From NCBI GenBank assembly GCA_032173965.1, contig CM063295.1, positions 4,154,001 through 4,218,000 on the forward strand: a stretch of 64,000 nt of DNA, read 5' to 3'. Made by a program: the position numbers and the translations under genes. Within the stretch, counting starts at the first letter, position 1. Each line of letters starts with the position of its first letter. Shown piece after piece: positions 54,685-64,000 of the stretch. The notes below the pieces were generated by a model that saw only the letters and a program-made list of their open reading frames with translations, was not told where the DNA came from and searched no databases. The DNA comes from Sitta carolinensis. Taxonomy: Eukaryota > Chordata > Aves > Passeriformes > Sittidae.

Positions 54685-55507
54685 GTAAGTGGAGAAGTCC
54701 ATCTGCCGTTTCACGTATTTAGCGCTGATATACCACGTGGATTTTTTTGACTTGTTGTATTAAGTTTTCTTGATGCTACATTTTTTTCTATATATTGGTA
54801 CGCCTGTAATTTGAGTGTACGTTTTAAGCAAGCCTGGGAGGCACTGATTGGATTGAGGATATGACTTCGTGCACATCTTACTCAGATTGTTAACTCCATA
54901 TTGTGTTAAATAATGCACCCTCTTTTTATCCTTTTGTTAGCTGTGATTTTAAAGCTTGAATGATTTTGTTAATTCTTGCAATGAAAAAGGCTCTTGTTCC
55001 AAGTGTTGAATGCTAGATGTTGCTTTTCCAATGGTACTTCTCTTCTAAAGGGTTATGTTGCACACTGCTAAAATTCGTTTGTCCCTTTTTTGACATTTTC
55101 TTTGTTTCCTTGTACCTTGTCTCTTTCCTTTCTACTCCACTGCATGTTCCTTCATATAATCTTTTTTTTTTTTTTTCTGTTTTGAGTATTTATTGTATCA
55201 GTGTTATCATGGAATACAAGCATGCTCTTAAGTCTTAAATTATGCAGTACCTTTTAATTTGCTTTTAATGTCTTTTTATTAAAGTTTAAATGATATGATG
55301 TTGCTTTATTGAAATGATTTGTAAGTTAAAATGGTTATGAAAGTAAATGTAATTATAAATAGTATGATTTTGTTATGCACCTGTTGCCTTCTATAAATTA
55401 AATTGCATTTTATTTTTACATGACTAATAGCAGTAATAATGCATGTGTTTAATAGTGACACGGGCCCTCCCCATAACCCTTTCTAATCCCTTGTTCTATG
55501 TGCTTAG

Positions 55508-55568
55508 GTAAATAATGCCACAGCACGTGTAATGACAAATAAAAAGACCGTCAACCCTTACACGAATG
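55508..55568 (+). CDS. RBFOX1: RBFOX1 coding exon, 61 nt: end of the RRM
   Basis: This exon encodes VNNATARVMTNKKTVNPYTN plus the first base of a Gly codon. It completes RRM beta strand 4 and the C-terminal extension. TVNPYTN is the RBFOX1 form; RBFOX2 has MVTPYAN and RBFOX3 TGNPYTN, which supports the paralogue call. The acceptor is TATGTGCTTAG and the donor AATG|GTAAGT. The exon enters at phase 0 and leaves at phase 1, so skipping it alone would shift the frame. TGCATG elements follow at 55574-55579, overlapping the edge of the donor region, and at 55603-55608; the position downstream of an exon is the one linked to RBFOX-enhanced inclusion. Confidence 0.97.
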
Positions 55569-57648
55569 GTAAGTGCATGAGCGCCCTCGGGGTGTCTGTC
55601 CCTGCATGGAGAGCCCAGCCCTGCCCTTGGGGTGTCCCTCCTGCATCCCTGCATCCCTGCACACACGGAGGGGGTGGGCACCGTGGCCCCTGCAGCGCTG
55701 GGCTGGCTCATGCCAGGGGCAGAGCACCAGCCCTGGAGTTGGAGTTTCTAAAGCTCTCTTTTCCTGATGTTTTGGCTTGCTGAAACTCGTTCCCAGCGAA
55801 AGAACAAAGCATCAGGATTGTTTTTGTAATGATATCCATGACTGGAATTCTTTCTGTGGCAGGGATTTTCTTTTGCTGTCCCTCTGGTTTGACCAGTGTG
55901 GGTGAAGGGGTTTGTCTTTTGTTCGCCAATCACAGTGCCCTGTGGAAAAATGTATAAAAAGGGAGTGATCCCTGAAATAAAGAGAGTCAGATCCATTTCT
56001 CCAAGAGCTTTGGAGAAATTCCACGAGGAGTTTGAGTGGTGTGTTACTGGCCACAGGGACAGCAGCCCCTGTGCCACTGCAGGACAGTGACCTGGTGCAG
56101 AGGGATGTTCTCTGAGCAGAGCTACTGCAGGGATGGGAGCACTCAGCCTGGTTTGGGGAGGCACAGAGGGAGACCACAGCAGTGTCATTCCTGTAGAACC
56201 TTCTAGTATCAGACACACACCTGCTCAAAGATCATTTTCCATGTCTTCCTTCCACAATTTGTTAGAACAAGGGCAGACTGGTATCAGGTGCTGATTCCCC
56301 CTTTATCTTTTCCCATGGAGAAATCAGAATTCTGAGCTATCTAAAAAGAAAATTCGTTCTAATACTGACCTATGTTGGTATAATGTTGTATGTTAATGAT
56401 GGAAAAAGAACCCATAGTTATTTGAGGGGTTTGAAAACAATACAGTTTTTAAATGTTTCCTTTGTAAGTGTTTGACCACTTGCTTGAGTGTGCCTTTACT
56501 GGTTCAGAAAATTCAAATTCAAACAAGTTCCTAACTCAGCCATGTCAAGCAATAGCACACAAACTGAATTAATTGCAATTATACTTTCAGTTTTGCTAGA
56601 CTCTGTAGCTGTTGGTATTTGCTTTTTCATTTAATTCAGTTTTTCCCTTCCAGTAGAAAGAAGATGAAATGTGCACATAAAGGTTTCCTGAGGTAGATTA
56701 GACTCTTTTCCCTTTTGAAATATAATGGATCATATTTTCTGTATTTGAGGTCTCATTAATGAGGTTTTGCTGAAATCCAGGGCACACTGTGGCTTAATTT
56801 TTTTTAATGAAAGGCTCATCATTTTCTTGTAACACAGTAAAAATAAAACACAGGGATGGTTTTCACGTGACACGATAATTGAGCTAGCTAAAATGATCTG
56901 GAGAAGAGGGGCTGAAATTCCTCATGCTTTCTTAGAAATTGTTTTCTTCCTCATTTTGTAAGGTACTGTGAAGCTTGGGAAATTACACAGATGGGAAAAT
57001 CTCCGTGGTTTTTACTGGTTTTAAAGCATCCCAGTGAATTTAGAGAGAGAGACGAGGCTTGACTGGATCACATAAAGAGATTTCGTTGCAAGACAGAGCT
57101 AAATTAACCTTGTGCATGTGAGACTATGAACTCTGCCTGCTATGTTGTAAATGATAAAAGTAGTTTTTCTATAAATGATGATGCATATTTTATATTCATA
57201 TTATCCTAAGGCTACAAAACTGTTCATGAACAAATAACATGTTGCATATCAGCACAGCCAGTGCTGCAGAAGGGGGATGTTGGCAATAAGAGATGGGAGA
57301 TTTTTAGCCATGTGGTTTTAGAGGAGGTTCATATCTATGCCCTGCACTGCAGGATTACTTAGGTCATACATTCTCATTTATGAATATCCAAGACCAGGGT
57401 GAGCAAAATCTGCTGTTAAGTGTTTCCCACTTGAAGTAGTTTGTCATTTTCCATGCTGTTCCATCCAATCTAGATCTCACCAAAAGTATGAAACACCCTA
57501 TTCAGTGCATAAATAATTTATTTATTGTGAACCCAGACCTCCAGTGTGCTGCCTGCAGAATATTCTTATGTATACCTTTTGACATGTATCCATCAAGCAA
57601 ACCTCTGATTGCAATACAAAGCTTTTGATTATTTTCACCCTTTTTACC

Positions 57649-57673
57649 TTTTTTTTTTTTTTTTTTTTTTTTT
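57649..57673. repeat. Poly(T) tract, 25 bases
   Basis: Uninterrupted T run in the 6.3-kb intron. Confidence 0.95.
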
Positions 57674-58956
57674 AATGCCCGAAGTCCCCTAAAGTAAACA
57701 CACAAGGACAATCATGTCCCTCTTGCATAATCATCACAAGCAACAAGGAATGAAGTGCAGACGTGTAAGGAGCCACATTTAGTTTCATCAGTGCTTATAC
57801 TATCAGTCATCCTGGCATGGTACGAGTCTAGTTCTTTATCATTTTGTCAGGAATTAACCACTGCTGAGCTGATTATTTATTGAAGATTTTTGTTGTCTAA
57901 AGTAAAGGTCTCATCTTTTAAATAAACTATAAGGCCAGATTTTTCCACCAGTGCGTTAAAATTTGCAAGACTCTTCTGATGCAGGTAGCCAGAAACGTTT
58001 TGTTTGCACATGCCTTTTTGTTTGCTTCAGAACCACTTACTTTTTAATGCCTCTCTTTATCTTTCAAAGTGTGTATGGTGACTGGCATGTTGTTGGCAGG
58101 CATTCAAAAGGTAGTTGGGGCACATGTTGTATTCTATCAAAATGTCAGGAACTGATATTTATTTTAATTTAAAAACAAGATACACTCTGTTTTGTGTTTC
58201 GTTCCTGAATACAGCTGGTTGTTTGATAACAGGGCTCATGTTGTTAATAGGATTGCAAAAGTCAGTAGATTTTAAGGCACAAAAACTTGTTTTGGTTTAG
58301 GGTTTTTATATATATATATGTATACAGCTTTGTTCAAATAAGTGGTGGGCTTTTGTGTCCTAAATGGCCTTTGAAATAAGTATGCTTTCCAGTGACTTTT
58401 CACTCCTCAAATGAGCAGTTGGTGGGAGAGCTTTATTTTTGTGGGTTTGTTATCAGTCAGCATGATTTTGATGGCTCACCTCGTGCTTTGGAGATACAAC
58501 TGCTTTCTCTTTGCAAAGAAATTCAGTGTCAGGAGCGCTGCATGTTGGCAAAAATATTTGAGACAATTTTAGATGTTCCAACCTATCCTGTTCACAGTTG
58601 TACTTTCTTCTGATGCCCATATTGCAACTCAGGATGCTCATCCAAGGGTTGTAGGGGACAGAGAATTATGGGCAAGCACATTCAGAGAACTGCAGTAATA
58701 AAGGAGGAACGTGAAACAGAGATCTGTAAAGGGATAAATATATTTTAGAGTTTATACTAGTGGTGCTTTGGATTTGAGCCTTCTGTTGCTCTAAATTTAG
58801 ATTCAAAATCACATCTAGTGCCTATTAGTGCAGTTCAATCCTCTCCCACTCCTTGCCCCTCCTCCCTGGGTAGCATTCAGGAGGGAAGGAAATGCAGGCA
58901 CAGGGTTCTTTGCTACCCAAGCCTTCTCTGGCCATGGTGGCCTCTCCAGACTATGA

Positions 58957-58959
<3 letters not shown>

Positions 58960-58992
<33 letters not shown>
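58960..58992. repeat. Poly(A) tract, 33 bases
   Basis: Uninterrupted A run preceded by about 130 bp of GC-richer sequence (58830-58955). This could be a small retroposed piece with a tail, but I recognise no parent sequence. Confidence 0.95.
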
Positions 58993-58995
<3 letters not shown>

Positions 58996-60704
58996 TCTCT
59001 TTGTTTCTGTGCCCCATTTTTTACCACAGCTTGTTACCCCAGGATCATTTCCTTCCCTTCAGCACCCTGGACATGTGCTGCTCTGGATGACTGGGGAGCT
59101 GGGTCAGGCAGGGTTTTTCTTTCCTTGGCTGATTTTTAAGTTTCAAGCTTTTACAGTTTCAACTCAAGGAGGAGATTAATATTGTGACAGTAAGAAAAAT
59201 GCACAAAATTACACCCACAGCCGAGAATTTGCCTCCTCCAGCTGCTGCAGAAGGGTTACTTGGCAGCTGCTCGCTCGGATACATCAACTCCCATCACACT
59301 TGATTAACCCACACAGCTATGGGCCAGCACATTGTTGGCTGACAAGATAAAGTTAAGTTTAATTACTGTTATTTTCACAATGAATGAAGTATTTCCTCCA
59401 TGGGCTTCAAAAAGTTAGATGAGACAGCCGTCACTGGGAGAGAGTGGTAAGGAGCTGAAATATGAGACTGCCTTTCAGCTGTGAAGAACAATCTGTGTCT
59501 TCCAAGATTATTTTTTCTTTCTCTCAGACAAATTGTGGCACTGTTAGTGTAACTTAGAAGCTGAGAGATGTCTGTCAGCTGCTCTGACAGCAAAAGCTGA
59601 CAGGTCTAAAATTCTGTCCAATCTTTCATTTTGGGTGGTGTTCATCAGTGGTCTTCTGAGGAAGTATTGAATTTGAAATATTGGATATTCCCTAACATAT
59701 ATAAAGTTAGATTTTTACCCAAAGTCTCAACATTTGAACGATTTTCTATCACACAAAATTCGGCTAAGAGACACGTTATGCTCTGATATTTCTACATATA
59801 ATCCTGTGGAATGTAAAATTGAAGGATCAGGTAAAACTCGTATGGTATTTTCAGAAAGGAAAACCTTTTATCCCCTCTTGGCTGTGAATTTTCCAGTTTC
59901 CCTTAACTGTCTTTTGTGTACCTAGAGGAACTGCAGTCACTTCTACAGCAAAGGTGTCATGCAGAGCCGCTTGCTCTGAACTTATATTCATGAGTTGCTT
60001 TTCAAAACCACCCCTCCCTTCTCTTACTGAACAGTTAATTACTGGGAAATAGATACTGTGCATGAGGTGGAGGTAGCTTGAAAGGGTGGGAGTAGTTTGT
60101 TTGTTTGTTAATGAGATTTTTGCATTACCCTTTTTTAGTCTTATAATGCTTTGATGTTTTATGATTTTTCACTGTGATTTTGTGTTACACAATATGGCCA
60201 AGGCAGAAATAAACCTAGTGTGCATTTAAATTCTTCTAATCGTGGCTTTTGTGATTTTGAAAAGCCTTGTTGTCAGTGTCTGGATTGTATTTTGATTCCA
60301 GAAGCAGTTATATGTTCTATTTTAAGTACTCTGGAGTTTACAACATACTTTTGCTCAGGGTTTTTTTCCTTTATTCCCACTTATGAAAAGTGCTTCCCGC
60401 TCCTTTGATTTGGGTGTACTTTAGGAAACCCCCTAATTTTTCAGTTCCAGTAGTTCAAAATAATTTTCACTTAAGGAAAAGGAGTGTGGCTGGGGGAGGG
60501 TGTTCTGTGGAATTTGCAGTTAGCTGGGAGTGGATCTACCAGTGGCTGAGCAAACCACAGTAACTGGCACTGCACCACAGCTGAGAACACTGAGGTTGCA
60601 GCACTTTCTCTGGCTCTTCTCCTGCCCCTTCCCCTCCAGTCCCTCCAGCCTGGTTATCTTTAACATCCCCCGTGGTTTGCACATCCCCTGTGATGCCTTC
60701 TGGA

Positions 60705-61126
60705 GGCTGACCTGGAACAGAGACTAGACAGAGCAAAAGGATAAAGCAGGGATTTATTATAAATCCTCACTGGGCATGCCTGGGCAGCACAAGAGCCCGG
60801 CTGGGTCACACCCAAGGTGAGCCCAAAATGGTCACAAAAAGCCCAGTCAGGAGGGCTCACTCTTTTATAAGTTCCAATCCAGTAACATATTAGGATCAAT
60901 TGTCCAATTACAGCTTCAGGTTATGAAGCTCCATCCTCCTTGTTTTTTCTTCTCACTTCACCACTGGTTTTGTTCTTGGGCCTGAAAGTCGTCCTTGGTA
61001 CCAAGCTAGAGCAGGAATTGCCTACTCTGTGAAGAGAGCTTAGTAGCACTTAATGTGAAACCTGAAACTACCCACTACAAGAGCACAGAATCTAAAAAAT
61101 ATCAAGGCTAAAACTTAAGGCATCAC
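60705..61126 (-). mobile_element. LTR of an endogenous retrovirus, probably solo
   Basis: On the minus strand a TATA box (TTATAAAAGA, complement of 60861-60870) is followed about 105 bases later by AATAAA (complement of 60753-60758), the U3-R layout of an LTR. The words GGGATTTATTATAAATCC, TCCAATTACAGCTTCAGGTT, GGGCCTGAAAGTCGTCCTTG and TAATGTGAAACCTGAAACTA are, as I recall, shared by a repetitive LTR family in songbird genomes. Edges are approximate. I saw no gag, pol or env frames beside it, so it appears to be a solo LTR or fragment. Confidence 0.65.
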
Positions 61127-61807
61127 CTGTGTCTGCAGGCAGCCTGGGAATGCTGCATCAGGTGTAAAGTGTAAGCAGTAATGTGGGGCTTGGCCAGAAC
61201 ACAGGTGGAGAAGATCTGTGAGTTCTGAGCTGTGGTGCTATGGCAGTGTTGGGAGGACAGTGATTATTTAAGAGCAAGGCAGTGGCTGATTTGTACTCCT
61301 TGAGACCTGGCATTCAACTGGAGCCCAGGGAGCATCTCCTTCCTGTCACAACAGACATTTGCATGCTGTGGCTGTGCTTTCATTTTGCCAGGGTAGAATC
61401 AAAATGCCCCAATTATTTGGTTGCCCCCGTAACCCTCACTAGCAAAAGCTTATCAGAAATGTTTGTGTCCAGAGAATGAACTGTCCTGGCTCCTCTGGCT
61501 CATAACCAGAGAGCCAAAGCAATGGCTAAGAACTCATCTGCCCTGAGTGGAGGCTCTGGGGATACCTGAACTAGTGCTGACTTCATTCCAGGTTTAAGGG
61601 AGTAAATCCACGTGGGTTTGAGGTAATTCACCTGGCCATTTACTCCAGGGCCACGTGTCTGCTGAATGCCTTGCTTCATGACTTATTCCATACCTCAGAC
61701 TCTGATTTTAAAGATCAGTAATCAAAGATGTCTATGAAACTTGAATTACAATGGCCTTTATTGAAGTAATTTTGTCTGTGTTTTCTATACAATAGTAGTT
61801 ATAATAG

Positions 61808-61966
<159 letters not shown>

Positions 61967-62266
61967 TAAAACATGCTACAGTGCAGAATCTCTGTTTGGT
62001 GTGAGGCTTGCATTCTTTGTGTGATTCACATTATTTACAAGTCATTTATACATTTGTGATTCAAGATTTTACCTGAACTGGGCATAATAAACTATATATA
62101 AAAGATACATGAATGCCTTTTTAATGGGAAATAGATAATATAACATGAAATGTACTACAATATCCTAGTCTTACACAAGATTTTATTTTATTTCATATTT
62201 TAGTGCAGTCACTTTCTTCTGGGGATTCTTTAGTAAGGAACTACAGCCAAAAAATCTTATCTATAA

Positions 62267-62289
62267 ATATATATATATATATATATATA
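62267..62289. repeat. (TA)n microsatellite
   Basis: About 11 TA dinucleotides in a row, some 350 bases after the last exon of the window. Confidence 0.9.
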
Positions 62290-62629
62290 GTACATACATG
62301 TATGCAGAGATACATAGGTATAGAGTAAATGCAATCGTAATTTTTTTCTTTGCATTTTATAGTTAGTTTTTCAGTTTGATGATTTTGTATTTTAAATCTG
62401 TATTTCACCTGACTGAGACCAGATTCTGATTCTGGTTACAACTTGGAGTTAGAGATTCAGTTTTTGCCTGCTGGAAGTCAGTCATGGCTAGAAGCAGTTC
62501 CTAAATATGCTTTAGGAGCAGAATTGAAAATAAACTTACTTGGAGTCCAAAACCAAGTTGATTCCAGTGGAAATGGGATGCTGCCCACAATCAGCCATCA
62601 GGAAAGCATTTTTCAGGGATGGTGCTTAA

Positions 62630-62710
62630 GAGTGGGGAGAGATTGTCTGCAGGAGCTGGGGAATCTCCTCTCATGGAGGTATTTGAGTCTCCAGCTGACA
62701 ACACTGAAAA
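62630..62710 (+). mobile_element. Possible degraded CR1 piece, sense orientation
   Basis: GGGGAATCTCCTCTCATGGA followed by GGTATTTGAG resembles the sense CR1 block for a box near the 3' end (GTGGAGTCTCCATCCCTGGA then GGTGTTCAAG). Only this stretch matches from memory, and the surrounding sequence does not confirm it. Confidence 0.35.
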
Positions 62711-64000
62711 CTTTTGTTAATTTGAGGGACTTCAAGAGCTGAGACTTGTTGAAAAGGATACTATTATAAACACTTGTGGTTAAAAAAGAGCTTCTGCTGG
62801 GATAGATAAAAATCTTCTAATTAGGGTAAAAGTGTCACAGTGTAGTAAAAATACTAACTTGGCTTTCATGGAATTGCAGTACTTGGTGTAGGGAGAATTT
62901 ATTTCCTTGCTGATATATGTCTGTGTTGAAAACAGGAATTTAACATTGATCTCGTTTGAGTAGTTAGTGAACCAACCCTGAACCTGCCTAAATTAGAAAG
63001 CCAGAGTTATTAGTCATTTTATATAAATGACTTTGTGTTAATGACAAATATAATAATATTCCCACAGTACAGTAATCAATTTTCTAATACGTATGCAGAA
63101 TTAACAATCTGACTTATAATTGTCTCATGAAGTAGGGCATGAAGAGTTCACATAGTTTGTAAATTAAAATCAATATTTTCAATCTCTCCTGAAGGTAATT
63201 TTCCTAATTTACTGGACTTTTCCCTAACATTTATTTTGTCTTTTAATTATAAAATGGCAGGTTATTGATTTTTTTGTATAACCTCCTAAAGTCCCAAGTG
63301 CATTTTTATTGCCAACACTAGGGAGGTGTTTGCCTTCTTAATGAGAATCTTTAATTACCATTAGAAGAGTATTAATTTAATTTTATGAATTATTACACGA
63401 ACTCTACCACACCTTTGCAGAAAGTTCCATCAGGATACTTTGTTTTTTTGTTTTTTTTTTTTTTTTTTTTTTAATTTATACATCCAGGCGGGGTTTTTTT
63501 TGGGTTTTGTTGGGTTTTTCAATGCATGTCAAATGCATTTTATTTATATTGAGTAAACCATGATATTTCTCACATTTAAGTATATAAACTTGGTTTAAAA
63601 CATGTTTAGATCTCCTAAAACTGTTAGGGAAGGAAACAGTGAAACAAGACTGCGCTTCTTACATGGCAGCATAACTTTTGGGTTCCCTCCACCACCTTCC
63701 TTAGAGAAGATGCAATTGCATTTTTTGAAGATAATAAGATTAGAGAAGTAATTTTTAAGACAGAGTTCTACTTGTTTAGTTTGCTTTCTTTGTCTCCAGC
63801 ACCATCATGACAAAACTGTACCAACTTTTCACAGTCAGTGCGAGAATTTCCTTTAGCGCCTAATAAATGATGAAAAATTTGGCCACTTCTGAAATAAAGA
63901 TGATACATTTACAGAGAAACTGTTGATTTAAAGTACCTTTAATCTTCATAAATAAGTGAAAACCAGAAGGTTATACAAAGCTGTCAGGATGGCACTGATG

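Larger units (their letters stand above)
53700..55507 (+). other. RBFOX1: 1.8-kb intron with unusual tracts and a candidate cryptic exon
   Basis: Short intron of mixed composition. In order it holds: a TGCATG donor element; an (ATT)n run (53869-53916); an A-rich block (54052-54122) followed by a T-rich block (54123-54221); an acceptor-like TTTGCTGCAG with a mixed-composition segment (54229-54470); a long A-rich tract (54471-54530); a CpG-retaining segment with a candidate 75-nt exon (54610-54684); and ordinary AT-rich intron up to the acceptor TATGTGCTTAG. No transposon was recognised. The middle part looks more constrained than the other introns of the window. Confidence 0.75.

Noticed and set aside
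62443..62742. 99-residue plus-strand open frame after the last exon
   Set aside because: No RBFOX similarity; part of it may be a degraded CR1 piece. It lacks an acceptor and phase match to the preceding exon.

Overview
The window is a piece of a vertebrate nuclear genome, most likely a bird and probably a passerine. It lies inside one large plus-strand gene, the RNA-binding splicing regulator RBFOX1 (also called A2BP1 or FOX1). The bird call rests on several minus-strand fragments resembling CR1 LINEs, the main avian retroposon, and on an LTR that resembles those I know from songbird genomes. The sequence is AT-rich and has no bacterial-style operons, no CRISPR array, no rRNA and no recognisable tRNA. 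Only about 1% of it is coding; the rest is intron.

Six constitutive-type coding exons are visible. Each has a usable acceptor and donor, and together they give one uninterrupted reading frame: 14798-15040 (243 nt), 45781-45924 (144 nt), 48472-48525 (54 nt), 53607-53699 (93 nt), 55508-55568 (61 nt) and 61860-61913 (54 nt). They encode the N-terminal region, the whole RNA recognition motif (RRM) and the start of the C-terminal region. The 5' alternative first exons and the 3' exons for the Ala/Tyr/Gly-rich C-terminus were not found and presumably lie outside the window. The paralogue call is RBFOX1 rather than RBFOX2 or RBFOX3, based on the [20 protein letters not shown] start, the TAPHPHPAP stretch and the [20 protein letters not shown] segment.

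Layout: 1-14.8 kb is intron with a CR1 fragment (7.4-8.1 kb) and the only CpG-island-like patch (10.27-10.62 kb). 15.0-45.8 kb is a 30.7 kb intron with a higher-order minisatellite (34.9-35.3 kb) beside a second CR1 fragment. 45.8-62 kb is the exon-dense RRM part. 61.9-64 kb is the next intron.

The most interesting region is the 93-nt exon and the intron after it. TGCATG, the binding element of RBFOX proteins, overlaps both splice sites of this exon, which fits the known autoregulatory skipping of RBFOX RRM exons. About 0.9 kb downstream is an undescribed-looking 75-nt candidate exon (54610-54684). It has good splice signals, an in-frame stop and unusually many retained CpGs, so it could be a second autoregulatory (poison) exon. 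All exon boundaries are read from splice signals and family knowledge; no alignment or transcript data were available.
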